Positions 33,550 through 45,365 of a stretch of DNA of 64,000 bases are shown one piece after another (within the stretch, counting starts at the first letter, position 1; every line of letters starts with the position of its first letter). The notes below the pieces were generated by a model. That model worked only from the letters and a program-made list of their open reading frames with translations. It was not told the DNA's origin and did not search any database. Source of the DNA: Actinernus sp. WN-2022 (taxonomy: Eukaryota; Cnidaria; Anthozoa; Actiniaria; Actinernidae). The translations under genes were made by a program, and so were the position numbers. The stretch covers positions 73,751,032-73,815,031 of the forward strand of contig JAOWCC010000936.1 in assembly GCA_030867875.1 (NCBI GenBank), in the 5' to 3' direction.

Positions 33550-33698
33550 ATGACGTCATTGAACTACAACTACCAGAATCCTTTCAAATTATTTTCCTTA
33601 TTCATGATTTTAAACCACTTGGAGAATTGCCAATTAAGATAATGGCCTATAAAAACATGCTGACAAGGAGTTCTGGTAGCTGTAGTATGTAACGTCAT
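33550..33698. mobile_element. short foldback repeat
   Basis: ATGACGTCATTGAACTACAA..TACCAGAATCC pairs with GGAGTTCTGGTAGC..TAACGTCAT ending at 33698. About 150 bp, imperfect, non-coding. Target duplication not seen. Confidence 0.5.
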
Positions 33699-33875
33699 TA
33701 TGCAAATGTCCTGACAGGGAAGTTAAATTATAGGCTCTCAGAAACCTATCAGCGTTAACCAGCCTACTGGGATACGTAATTCCCTTGCGAGTTAAAGCCA
33801 ATTTCGATAACATTTTCGTACAAATTAAGTTTACCATCAAACAACGTTCCAGATATCATGTATGTACTGCCTGCC

Positions 33876-33935
33876 CAGTGCGACTACTGAAAATGGGGCC
33901 ACTTAGATAACGAGAACTAAACACACTGCGAAACG
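33876..33935. repeat. partial end of the CAGTGCAACTACTG MITE family
   Basis: CAGTGCGACTACTGAAAATG followed by GGGCCACTTAGATAACGAGA matches the left arm of the MITE at 7168-7489. No opposite end is present nearby, so it is a truncated copy. Confidence 0.7.
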
Positions 33936-33941
33936 AAAATA

Positions 33942-35770
33942 AAGCATTCCTAAGTATAACTGGTGAGTTAAAGCCCGGGGGGGGGGGGGGACTCCCATAT
34001 AAAAGGGGTAGGGATGCTCGTCGGACAATTTCGATTTGACCCCTAAGAGGTACTAAAATGGGCGTGGCTCAAGCTTATTTTGGCCCCTAAAAGATAATAA
34101 AAATGTAACAGCTTTTTTGTTCAATTGACACCCGACCCCTAAAAGGTACCACTTTACATAGAAATGTATGTGTTTGATGGTGGATACCCTAAGTGGTACC
34201 AAACTCCTGATTTTGACCCCTAAAAGGTACGACGAGCATCCATGTACCCCTCACATAAGGGAGTCCCCCCCTCCCCCCGGGAGTTAAAGAAACTGATGTA
34301 CAAAAGAGATAAGTTAAAGAAAGTAGCTAACAAACTGAAAACAGATGGAAGCAGGCAAAATTATAAAACCATCAGAAATCAAGTAAGCAATGACATAAAA
34401 TTGGCTAAAACAAATTACTATCATTCTTACTTTAAAGAAAATTCTAAAAATATTAAACAAACATGGAAGGGTATCAATACATTAATGGGTGATAATATAC
34501 CAGGAACATTAATAAATAATATCGACTATAATGGCAAGAGTCACACCTCAGCAAAAGAAATTTGTACAGCTCTAAACTCACACAGAGGTTGGCCCGAAAC
34601 TAGCCTCTGAACTGCAATCCTCTGAGAGTGACTTTGCAGACTATATTCCACAAATTAATCACTCCTTCAATATTAGAGATACCTCGATTAGTGAAGTGAG
34701 TAAACTATTTGAAGTGATGCCAATAAATAAAGCATGTGGGCTTGATGGCATCTCAACTAGGTTACTAAAAGATGCAGGCATTATAATTGTACCCTCATTA
34801 ACTTATATAATCAATCTTTCAATTAGGACTGGAGTTTTCCCACAAGATTGGAAAATTGCCAAAATGATTCCAATCTATAAGGATGACAAGAAGTCAGATC
34901 CTGGCCGATATCTATCCTACCTGCTGTATCCAAACTGATTGAAAGAATAATATTTCATCAATTTTACAGTTATCTGACTGAACACAATCTACTTAATGAA
35001 TCGCAATCTGGATTTAGGCCATTGCACTCAACTTTAAGTGCCCTACTGGAAGCCACAAATGAATGGTATTCAAATATTGATAAGGGCCTTTTACATAGAA
35101 TTATATTTCTAGATTTGAAAAAGGCTTTTGACACCATGGATCATAAAATTCTTTTCAAAAAGCTTGAGCTATATGGTGTCTGTAATTCTAGCCTAAACTG
35201 GTTCATATCACATTTAACAGATCGAAGCCAAAAAACATTTGTCAATGGTATTCTCTCTGATGGCTGTTCTACTAAATGTGGGATTCCCCATGGCTCGATT
35301 CTTGGACCTCTTCTCTTCATAACTTATGTTAATGATCTCCCCTCTTGTAATCTATTCTCAGAAGTAAGAATGTATGCTGATGATACCAGTCTTACAGTAG
35401 CTGATGCAGACCCAAATGTTCTAGAGCAACAAATGAACCATGACTTGAATAAGGTGCACATATGGTTAAAGGCAAATAAACTTAGTTTAAATATAGTAAA
35501 AACTAAGTTTATGATAGTTGCAAGTCGGCATAAAATAAGACACCTTGAACATAATTTCATAATCAAAGTTAATCAAAGTTGAGATTGATTAGTCCCTAAC
35601 ATGGAAATAGCAGTGGATAAAATTTCTAAGAAAATTTAGGAGGGATTGGAGCTAGAATTGGAGTTAGAAGCCTTATACCATTTGAAACTTTAAATACTAT
35701 GTACAATTCCCTCGTATTACCATATTTCGATTACTGTAGCGCAGTATGGGGAACCTCATGTGGTAAAGAG
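33942..35770 (+). pseudogene. 5'-truncated LINE ORF2 with reverse transcriptase, split by a MITE
   Basis: Coding begins as FLSITGELK (33942-33973), is split by the MITE at 33974-34281, and resumes LKKLMYKRDKLKKVANKLK. Further on come INKACGLDGISTRLLKDAG and FPQDWKIAKMIPIYK (34696-34900). After frameshifts near 34600 and 34910 it continues with SQSGFRP-type sequence, FLDLKKAFDTMDHKIL, GIPHGSILGPLLF and the catalytic MYADDTSL (YADD). Coding degenerates past 35580 and ends LVLPYFDYCSAVWG near 35750, before an A-rich tail at 35797-35833. The endonuclease domain is absent. It is a dead copy. Confidence 0.88.
33974..34281. mobile_element. hAT-like MITE with 8-bp target duplication
   Basis: AGTTAAAG occurs at 33966-33973 and again at 34282-34289, around an element whose ends are CCCGGGGGGG..ACTCCC and inverted GGGAGTCCCC..CCCGGG. 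Removing element and one duplication restores the LINE reading frame GELKKLMYK. Internal CCCCTAAAAGGTAC words repeat in both orientations. The 8-bp duplication fits the hAT group; the superfamily is inferred. Confidence 0.88.
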
Positions 35771-35869
35771 CTACCACAGAAAGAAAATTGAATAGTATAT
35801 AGTAAATAAATAAATAAACAAACAGACAAACAAAGTTCTAGTATATTAGACTTCCATTAGGTTACTTAT

Positions 35870-36150
35870 GACACCAACATTCTTTATGCTCATAAGTCTT
35901 TACCTATACGTTAGAATGAATTATTAATGCTGAGCTTTAATACATCTGTAAATGATTGGTATGTGCAAACAAATTATCATTAAACTCAGACAAAAGCAAT
36001 TAGGTAATATTAGTTTCGCCCATTATCAAAAGAAACTAAAGTATAATATCAAAAATGCAAGTTACATATTAATCAAAATTATTTGGAACTGGAATAAAGA
36101 TGCATAAAATATTTGGTGTCCTGGTCAAAGAAAAGTTGGCGTGGTGGGGA
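35870..36150 (+). pseudogene. degenerate LINE reverse transcriptase fragment
   Basis: With stops and frame changes the plus strand reads DTNILYAHKSLP, then NDWYVQTN and TKAIR..FRPLSKETK, a decayed version of the YADD-to-thumb region of a different LINE from the one before it. Confidence 0.55.
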
Positions 36151-36199
36151 ATTGGTCAGAGAGAGTCAAAATAGCCGAATTGTATAAGAGATTTGCACT

Positions 36200-36560
36200 C
36201 CAACCCCGGACAAAAATACTTAAGAAAATATTTTTATTATTCAATTGTTCTCTTATATTAGCTTTTAAACAAGAATAACACAATTTTACTTACCCCCCTT
36301 TCTAATAAAATTCCTATTATGCAATGCGGAATATGTGGATATGACATAAAATATCCTTATTACTACGTGCAACGATTTTTAGAACAAATAAGACAGCACG
36401 CTAACTTCAAAACCACCATAAACATTCCATTCTCTGCTGTTTTCAATTGTATCTTCCACAGACAACCCCGGACAAAAATGCTAAAGAAAATATTTTTATT
36501 ATTCAATTGTTCTCTTATATTAGCATTTAAACAAGAATAACACAATTTTACTTAACCCCC
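36200..36560. repeat. pair of 100-bp direct repeats
   Basis: A unit beginning CCCCGGACAAAAATAC (36203) and running through TTCAATTGTTCTCTTATATT to CACAATTTTACTTA recurs at 36465-36555 with few differences. About 160 bp lie between them. Confidence 0.8.
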
Positions 36561-37115
36561 TTTCCCCCGGGTACAATGCTGATGCTTGCAAGTGTTCCCA
36601 GAGCAAAGTGGCAGTCCGTCTCAACATTGTATGGGGAGGGGGTGGGGGGGAGGGTCACTTGTTGGCCAAGTATTACCACAGTACACGAGCTTTTGAACTT
36701 TTTCTTAAGAATTTTGTCCGGAATTGTCGTTCCCACTTGTTCCAAAGGCCCACGGTGGAGCATTTGCATTGCTTTATACTGTCAGATCCAAGAATTAAGC
36801 CGGAAACCGGGCCATTTACTACTATATTTAAATCAATTACTTTTAAGAGGAATGAATCTAAAACGATCTACAACTGACTGCAAGTTGAATACTTATTTTA
36901 GTTTTTACTTACAATTTACAAATAACAGGGATTTTATCAAACTTATGGAAAGATTTCATTAATAATTTATACAATGTAAATAATTCATTCTGTTCTTGTA
37001 TATAATGTATATAATATTTGTTTTTGTATATAATGTCGATGAAGGTACTCTGGTCCCGGAGCGGCGATAAGCGAGCTGCGGAGCAACGAGGAGGAAAGAG
37101 AGAGAAACCTTAACT
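36561..37115. other. no gene assigned
   Basis: A 128-codon plus-strand frame (36576-36962) crosses a G-rich run and shows no domain I recognise. AT-rich sequence with repeated GTATATAATGT words leads into the satellite. Confidence 0.4.
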
Positions 37116-39385
37116 AAGCACAGTAATGCACCTTAGAGGGGGTAGGGTTGGGAGCAGTACGTACATGAAGAGAGTTGCCCAGGTGAGCACAGTAATGCAC
37201 CCCTGATGTTATTAACTATTCCTTAGAGGGGGTAGGGTGGGGAGTAGTACGTACATGAAGAGTGTTGCCCAGGTGAGCACAGTAATACACCCCTGATGTT
37301 ATTAACTATTCCTTAGAGGGGATAGGGTGGGGAGCAGTACATACATGAAGAGAGTTTCCCAGGTGAGCACAGTAATGCACCCCTGATGTTATGAACTATT
37401 TCTTAGAGGGGTAGGGTGGGGAGCAGTACATACATGAAGAGAGTTTCCCAGGTGAGCACAGTAATGCACCCCTGATGTTATGAACTATTTCTTAGAGGGG
37501 TAGGGTGGGGAGCAGTACGTACATGAAGAGGGTTGCCGAGGTGAGCACAGTAATGTACCCCTGATGTTATTAACTATTCCTTAGAGGGGTAGGGTGGGGA
37601 GCAGTACGTACATGAAGAGAGTTGCCCAGGTGAGCACAGTAATGCACCCCTGATGTTATTAACTATTTGTTAGAGGGGATAGGGTGGGGAGCAGTACGTA
37701 CATGAAGAGAGTTGCCCAGGTGAGCACAGTAATGCACCCCTGATGTTATTAACTATTCCTTAGAGGGGTAGGGTGGGGAGCAGTACATACATGAAGAGAG
37801 TTTCCCAGGTGAGCACAGTAATGCACCCCTGATGTTATGAACTATTTCTTAGAGGGGTAGGGTGGGGAGCAGTACGTACATGAAGAGGGTTGCCGAGGTG
37901 AGCACAGTAATGCACCCCTGATGTTATTAACTATTTGTTAGAGGGGGTAGGGTGGGGAGCAGTACGTACATGAAGAGAGTTGCCGAGGTGAGCACAGTAA
38001 TGTACCCCTGATGTTATTAACTATTTGTTAGAGGGGGTAGGGTGGGGAGCAGTACGTACATGAAGAGGGTTGCCGAGGTGAGCACAGTAATGTACCCCTG
38101 ATGTTATTAACTATTTGTTAGAGGGGGTAGGGTGGGGAGCAGTACGTACATGAAGAGAGTTGCCGAGGTGAGCACAGTAATGTACCCCTGATGTTATTAA
38201 CTATTTGTTAGAGGGGGTAGGGTGGGGAGCAGTACGTACATGAAGAGGGTTGCCGAGGTGAGCACAGTAATGCACCCTTGATGTTATTAACTATTCCTTA
38301 GAGGGGTAGGGTGGGGAGTAGTACATACATGAAGAGAGTTGCCCAGGTGAGCACAGTAATGCACCCCTGATGTTATTAACTATTTCTTAGAGGGGTAGGG
38401 TGGGGAGTAGTACATACATGAAGAGTGTTGCCCAGGTGAGCACAGTAATACACCCCTGATGTTATTAACTATTTCTTAGAGGGGTAGGGTGGGGAGTAGT
38501 ACATACATGAAGAGAGTTGCCCAGGTGAGCACAGTAATGTACCCCTGATGTTATTAACTATTTGTTAGAGGGGGTAGGGTGGGGAGCAGTACGTACATGA
38601 AGAGGGTTGCCGAGGTGAGCACAGTAATGTACCCCTGATGTTATTAACTATTTGTGAGAGGGGGTAGGGTGGGGAGCAGTACGTACATGAAGAGAGTTGC
38701 CGAGGTGAGCACAGTAATGTACCCCTGATGTTATTAACTATTTGTTAGAGGGGGTAGGGTGGGGAGCAGTACGTACATGAAGAGGGTTGCCGAGGTGAGC
38801 ACAGTAATGTACCCCTGATGTTATTAACTATTTGTTAGAGGGGGTAGGGTGGGGAGCAGTACGTACATGAAGAGGGTTGCCGAGGTGAGCACAGTAATGT
38901 ACCCCTGATGTTATTAACTATTTGTTAGAGGGGGTAGGGTGGGGAGCAGTACGTACATGAAGAGGGTTGCCGAGGTGAGCACAGTAATGTACCCCTGATG
39001 TTATTAACTATTTGTTAGAGGGGGTAGGGTGGGGAGCAGTACGTACATGAAGAGAGTTTCCCAGGTGAGCACAGTAATGTACCCCTGATGTTATTAACTA
39101 TTTGTTAGAGGGGGTAGGGTGGGGAGCAGTACGTACATGAAGAGGGTTGCCGAGGTGAGCACAGTAATGCACCCCTGATGTTATTAACTATTTCTTAGAG
39201 GGGGTAGGGTGGGGAGCAGTACGTACATGAAGAGGGTTGCCGAGGTGAGCACAGTAATGCACCCTTGATGTTATTAACTATTCCTTAGAGGGGTAGGGTG
39301 GGGAGTAGTACATACATGAAGAGAGTTGCCCAGGTGAGCACAGTAATGCACCCCTGATGTTATTAACTATTTCTTAGAGGGGCGA
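37116..39385 (+). repeat. 89-90-bp tandem satellite, about 25 copies
   Basis: Units contain GGTGAGCACAGTAATG, CCCCTGATGTTATTAACTAT, TTAGAGGGG(G)TAGGGTGGGG and AGTACGTACATGAAGAG, repeated head to tail every 89-90 bp from a truncated first unit to 39385. Variants (AGAGTTGCCC, AGGGTTGCCG, AGAGTTTCCC; GTAC/GCAC/ACAC) recur in runs, implying local duplication of blocks. No long frame persists, because unit length switches between 89 and 90. Confidence 0.95.
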
Positions 39386-40369
39386 GGGGTCTGCAAGTTT
39401 CATCTTGAATATCCAATACATGGCAATATCAAACCTTAACAGAAACCATTCTCAACTTCACACAGACTTCTAATTTCTGATGAAACAGAAGGTTCTGAGA
39501 AACAAAAAAAATATAAACATTACATGCAGGATCCTGTAGAATATCCTACGTTACAAGATCCTACTGGATATCACAAGATCCTAAATAAGATGTCATACAG
39601 GATCCTACAAAAGATTGGCTAAAGTGAACAAGTAATTGCACCGTTCACTTCAGCCACCCAGTGCAAGCTAAGAATATCTCCTAGACTCAATGAACCGATG
39701 TTGACTGTTTTCATGAGCAGTGGCTATTCTAGGATTTGAAAATGACGGGGGAAATCTCCCTTCAGAAAAAAAGAAGTAGGGGGGATTTCTTTTTCGAGTG
39801 TTTACTGCTATATATAAACCATGTACATGTACCTAATAAATAAAACTTGTAACTCGTACTTTCTCTACTCCTTGTGTCCTGAAGACTGCAGATTGTGTAT
39901 CCTGTAGATTTTAAAGTGCCCCTAACTCCACGTATTTTACTTCTTCATATATATTCTTAAAATATTTAGAGAAATTCTATGAAATGTGCTCCGAAACTCA
40001 CGAAGACATGGACGCCTCGTTGTCCATCATGTTGGAGCCTTCAACAAATCTTGTGGTCAGCAGTATACATTAAAGATGGCGACCTCAACGCGACGGAGAA
40101 GGACTTCCAGTATTTTTATCAGGTTGCTGAACTGTAAATATCTTAGAACTATAATGTAAGACATCCTCAAGTTATTTTAGATAATCTGAGGGCCGGGATA
40201 TGAGATCCAGAAACATTTCCGAAAAGTGAGGAAAGTTGCTTCAAACTTGACTTAGTTTTGGAAAAATCACGGCTAAAATCATGATGGACCATGATGCGGC
40301 TTATTATATAAGCTTAAGTGAGACTTTACCAAAACATTTTCAGATTTTGAATTTGAGTTTGCGAGGTTG
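39386..40369. other. no gene assigned
   Basis: GGATCCTGTAG/CAAGATCCTA words recur in both orientations at 39529-39615, suggesting a small foldback. Otherwise nothing recognised. Confidence 0.4.
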
Positions 40370-40615
40370 TCAAAGTTGGGAGTGCAGTAAACTACGGTAA
40401 CTCTCGAATTGCTGGCTGAGCTCTACGTCGGCTTTAATGAGATTCGCGGTGCGGGGGAAGCTGGTTGTCCTGTCCAGCGGACCGTTGGCGACCCAGCTGA
40501 GACTGGTTCTTGTTGCATAAGGATCTTCACTTATTCCTCCTCTAATCTCTCTTGGTTCTAACGCCAACGGAACATCGCTGCCGATCAGAAGGCCAACTTC
40601 GCCGACTCGCCGACT
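40370..40615 (-). pseudogene. BEL/Pao retrotransposon protease-region fragment
   Basis: Minus-strand coding reads VGEVGLLIGSDVPLALEP, then EDPYATRTSLSWVANGPLD and ADVELSQQFESY. This is the conserved segment between the aspartic protease and the reverse transcriptase in BEL/Pao Pol (LLIGxDVPxALEP..RTxLGWxxNGPL). It ends at a stop at 40370. There is no reverse transcriptase or LTR nearby. It is oriented opposite to the gag piece that follows. Confidence 0.8.
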
Positions 40616-40619
40616 CTGG

Positions 40620-41060
40620 AACCGCATCCTAATGAAGGACAACCCGAAAGAGCTAGTCAGCCGAGTCAGCATAACCAGTCGCCGCAGCAATTGACGTCAG
40701 TAACGCAATTATAACGTAGCCAGTAGATGGAACAGCTATTGCTTCAGCAACAGCATCACACTCTAGCCTTGATGTTACCCCAACCGGAAATACCGACCTT
40801 TGGAGGCGATGTGATCGAGTACTGTAGCTTCATAAGAGCCTTAATTCGAACGTCTGATAGAGTCAAGAACTGACAGCTGCAGCGCTAGGCTGTATTATCT
40901 TGTACAGTACACCACCGGTGACTTCCATGAGCTGATGCGCAGCTGTTTGTCCATGAATGCCGTCGATGGCTATCGCGAGGCGGTACATGGAATGGGATAT
41001 TCGCGATGTCAAATTGATTATCGATGGTGGGTACAGCTCGTCGGCATAACAGGGCGCGCA
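40620..41060 (+). pseudogene. BEL/Pao gag fragment
   Basis: The plus strand reads ALMLPQPEIPTFGGD then [11 protein letters not shown] (40765-40850). After a frame break it continues [20 protein letters not shown], then [10 protein letters not shown] (40896-40985). Both are hallmarks of the Pao-type Gag region that precedes the protease. Frame breaks make it non-functional. Its orientation opposite to the adjacent protease piece shows an internal inversion or two fragments joined. Confidence 0.75.
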
Positions 41061-41150
41061 TTATCGCGCATTAGTCCATTGTATAGGTGGGATTTCATAG
41101 AATTGAGCGTGATGATGAATCCCGCAATCCCGCGTCCTAGAAGAAACTGC

Positions 41151-41304
41151 ATGAGTCAATGAGTCATGAGTCACGTTGGAAATTTCGGGGTCTTCTATTT
41201 TTACAACTAAAACTACTGAATTAAATATAACCTAAACCAAAAACCTAATCCTAAAACTAAGCCTAACCCTAACCCAAGTATTGACTGATGACTCATTGAC
41301 TCAT
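41151..41304. mobile_element. MITE-like inverted repeat (ATGAGTCAATGAGTCAT)
   Basis: ATGAGTCAATGAGTCATGAG at 41151 is mirrored by GATGACTCATTGACTCAT ending at 41304. The 154-bp unit includes CCTAACCCTAACCC in its centre. The target duplication is not clear. Confidence 0.65.
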
Positions 41305-41488
41305 AAAACAAGGTTTCTCATTCTTGTAACCGATATAACCAACAAATATGATCCGCTTCATTCGTTGTTTTCTTTATTATTATTGCTCGTTCAACATTAA
41401 TATAATAGTCTCCATTATGCTTGCTCCATTGTATATGCATTTGTAAATTTTATATGGTAAGTAATTAAACTGGTTGATGTACTCTTTC

Positions 41489-41604
41489 AAACATGAATTG
41501 TAGTGTTTTATCAGGGGTTCCAAATATTGAGAAAACAAATATTGTTTTCGAAATATTTGGAATCCTCTGATGAAACACGAACAATGAGTGTTTGAAATAG
41601 GCCT
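41489..41604. repeat. palindromic repeat
   Basis: GTGTTTTATCAGGGGTTCCA and AAATATT pair with AATATTTGGAATCCTCTGAT and GAAACAC across a short loop. A related GTGTTTTATCAG hairpin occurs at 47687-47758. Confidence 0.7.
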
Positions 41605-41928
41605 TTTGCAGGAAATAGTCACGTGCTGACATAATACTTCGTTAACGAATGAATTGAGCTCGTGATCCCCATGGGAAAGGCGTTGCCATGGATGCTGGAC
41701 GGCAGGCTATCTTGGAGGTGGAAAATAGCATTTACAAACACGTTTAGCTAATAATAACACTACCGATCCCGTACGAGTACAACCACGTGATTGCATTCCT
41801 GCAAAGGCAGCAATTATTGTTTACCGTTTTACTGTTGTATATACTGTTATTCAATAGATGGCTTATTATTCTTTTTTGCTAGCAGTGATTTTAACTAGCG
41901 TACCAGTAGTGTGTGGTCAAGAGTTAGT

Positions 41929-41975
41929 ATACAAGCAGTTGGAAGGGTCGAGGTTCGAACTCCAGTGGAGGAATA
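41929..41975 (+). repeat. tRNA-like (SINE head) sequence
   Basis: TAGTGTGTGGTCAAG (A-box-like, about 41908) precedes GGTTCGAACTCCAG (B-box-like, about 41951). Arms do not fold convincingly, so it is treated as tRNA-derived repeat. Confidence 0.3.
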
Positions 41976-43796
41976 CTTTTTCTTTTCTATGTCGTTCTTT
42001 ACTTCTTCACTGCTTACTTGTAGTTTATTAGTGTATAAGTAGTTATATAAGTATATAAGTTGTTCATGAATATGATACAATACAATACGATAACTTTTAT
42101 TTAAGAGAGGATCCATGTGAAAACCATGCAGACGAGTCTACAGTGCACCTCTCCGATTTCCTTTAAATTTGGCACACAGTTATATCTTAACTAGCTAATG
42201 TCCCATGTGAAATAGTTTGGCTGAAATGTAAAAGGCCTTTGAGACATGACAATCAAACTGTTTGACCCCCTGAAATGCTCAAAATCAGAGCAAAATATAC
42301 CTTATGTTGTAACATGTCGCAATCGCAAATGATTTTAAGTAGAAAGATAATATTTTTACTGGCTTTAGTACTAAGTCCCGTCAGCATATTAAAACCAAAA
42401 TCAACAAATTTTATTTATATTTTGTCGCTTCTGTCGAATTTTTATTTAACGCTACTTTAATAGGTATTTTTAAAACCCGATAAATGCTGTCTGGCAATGG
42501 CCGTTTGCAGAGTTGCGGCCTTCTTTTCTTTGAATTTAGAAACATTTCTAGATTGACTTACAATAGATCTTTGCATCTGGTAAAAAAAATCTCTGTAAAG
42601 TTAATGCTGGGTTAGAGAGTACGCACTCTCAAAATCCGCAATGTTCAGTTATTAAACAAACGACGATATGGTGACACGGCGATTTTTTCCCGATTAAAAT
42701 CGAAAATACGGTGAACTTCACAGATTTTCTGCCAATAATTGCTTTAAGAATTCGAATGCACATTCATTTTCAATATTATTTTAGTTTTGAAGGGTGACCA
42801 AGTCCATGACCCGATATGCAGATGTCTAAAGTGACTGAATTATTGTCGAGTTTGACGGAGTCAAAGCTGAAAAATAGGTACTCATAGCTTATGGCAGTAT
42901 CTTCGTTTAAAATTGTTTGATTGGATCAAAGACAATGAATTTTCTTTGAATATGATATATAGAGGATTTCAAACTACGCTACGCTTTAAATACAGCTTCT
43001 AATCCGAGTCACTCTGAATTTTGCGAGCCTCTGTAGCGGGGTGAATGAGTGACAAGTAGAAATGCACGTACAGTCGTATTTAGGTTCTTTAGCCGATTCT
43101 CTATTCAAGTTTTTAGTTTTTATTCTGTAAAGAAACGATGTTTTCTTTTCATAATAAAAAAAACCTAATGGTTTCGTTTTCTTGGAAGCCCTTTATTATA
43201 TGCTCATCGGATAGTTGTCCAAGTTAGAACCGTTTAGATTCAGCAACGGGAAGCCATTCTGATGTCGTTACTACCTTGCCGGTTACGGACTCAATTTGTT
43301 TCAATCTTGTGCATAATATTCTGTTCGTTCCGTTGAAATACCAAAATGTGTGTATAATCCATGAAATCAAATGTGGTATCACCGAAATAGATGAAATACC
43401 TGCAGTGATATAATGATATCTCAAGAATTGCGTGACAAGAACTGCGTGTAACGTCTGCACGTGTATTTCCCGCCCTATCCACGAGATGGATTTGGACTTG
43501 ATCAAGTGCTCATTTTGTGTATATTCAACGAGGGAATGTGGCTTATCTTCTCGGCGTTACCAGGGAAAAACAACTATATTACCGTTGAAGGCATGAAAGG
43601 CATTGAAGGCTTTCTTCACTTTTTTCCCGCTCTTCTAAATCAATGATTTGTTTTTGCTATACTAAGAATTGTATGAAATGCCTTGGCACTTGGCGGGGAT
43701 GTTGTTGATGGCGCGTGTCAGGTAAAATTATCATAAAATCTATAAATATTTTCACCTGTACTGTACTGTCTAGACAGGGTATTTTATTCATTTTTG

Positions 43797-43882
43797 TGCA
43801 CTAGTCAAAGAAACCCCCCCCCCCCCCTCCCCCAACCCGGGACAGGGTGAGATGGGGGTGGGGGTTTACTTAGACTAGTGCA
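43797..43882. repeat. small palindrome around a C/G run
   Basis: TGCACTAGTC and GACTAGTGCA bracket AAAGAAACC(C)n and GGGGGTTTACTTA arms. 86 bp, MITE-like. Confidence 0.6.
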
Positions 43883-44856
43883 TAATGGCTCACTCTCTGA
43901 TTAAAGCTGCCTGTGATACACTTGTATGCGATTTATTACTGTCGTCCTCGTATCTCTTTATAGCGGAGCTCGTTGCATAAAAAACAAAGAAAATCAATAT
44001 GGAAAACGAAAGATAAAAGAACAACCCACACAAGTGGAAAAAAATCACGCCGCGCGCCTCGCCCGCTCGCAGACGTAAAGGTCGGTACACACGAAGGGAC
44101 AAGTCACGTGTCCTGATATCCTGTTCCCCGCGGACACCGGGCATCCTACAGCTGAGAAACTACAAACCTAGTACACAAAGAATAACGTATTTCTTTACAG
44201 TTTTAAAGTAATAGACCAGTTCGCGGTTAATTCCGACATTTTGAAAGGGGTGTAAACATGGCGCGAAATACAGTGTTTGTATGGGAATCCGATGACAAAT
44301 AAAATCCGTAAAATCGAATTTCTGAAATATTCTTCAGATACAAACTTCAGATACCAAGTAAACGATTAACTGATCGAAATTTGAGGGATGTAGCTGTGCT
44401 GGGAAGCATGCAATCGTGGTTTTAGTTTTCCATACATTTGTCTAAGTCCGCGGGAAAATTTGCGCAAAAAAAAAACAATCTTCCAGGAAGGAAAACATTT
44501 TTCTGAAGCATTTCAAAGACATTTTTTTGTTTCGATGAGGCAAAATTTGCTTCCGCAACAATGTTTTCATGTTGGCTATGGAGGAAAACAATGTTTACTA
44601 GGCTCCAGTGACACACAGTATATGTGTTTCTTAGCAACACCGGCAAGACAATTTGGCACAGTGCGCATTCGTTAGTTTTTTTCTGCAACAACGTTTCCTC
44701 GTTTATCCACCCGTGCAGCAAAACATTTGTATGCTTCCTGCTCGTTCAATTAGCCACCCAGGCAACATTAAGAGAAACAGAGAAGCGCAGTGTTCGCGCC
44801 TACGCCTTTTCGATCCCTCGTGCCTCGATCGGATGATCACGTAAAATGGCGGTCCC

Positions 44857-45348
44857 CAACCTCGTTCCCAGGGGTCTTTACGCGCCTAATCAAAGATGGC
44901 GTCGAAAGTACCCCTGGTACAGGCTGGTGGGATTCGGCCACTGATTGGCTAGATGTTTCGCGCGCGCTGATTGGAGAATTTCGAATAGCGCGTGCATTTT
45001 TGAATTGAAAAATAAACTGGTGATGTCGTCTTTCGCATTGCGCGTTCAAAATTCGTTGAAAAGAATTACAAATTCATCAGAACTTAGCATTTTTGCCTTT
45101 TTTAATATTCACTTTACAACTGGGTACAAGTAGAACAATGTGCGGTTGGAATTCATTGGGATCACATTTCAACCTCTAACCGTTCTTCAGCGATGATGAA
45201 TCCAAGATGGCGGATGCTCCTCAAAATATGCCCATATACACCCCATTCCAATATGGGCATATTTTTGGGTCACATGACCAGCCTGTACCAGGGGTACTTT
45301 CGACGCCATCTTTGATTAGGCGCGTAAAGAGTCCTGGGAACGAGGTTG
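44857..45348. mobile_element. MITE with exact 9-bp target duplication, MULE-like
   Basis: GGCGGTCCC occurs at 44848-44856 and 45349-45357. Between them CAACCTCGTTCCCAGG is mirrored by CCTGGGAACGAGGTTG. Arms of about 75 bp include TTTACGCGCCTAATCAAAG and its mirror. A 9-bp duplication is typical of Mutator-like elements; the assignment is inferred. 492 bp, with no credible gene. Confidence 0.88.
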
Positions 45349-45365
45349 GGCGGTCCCGTCTCACG

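Noticed and set aside
37116..39385. CRISPR-like regular repeat array
   Set aside because: Units are contiguous 89-90-bp tandem copies with no unique spacers, in a eukaryotic context. It is a satellite.
41266..41278. Telomeric CCCTAA runs here and at 48951
   Set aside because: Only two to three units each; one sits inside a MITE. Too short to mean anything.
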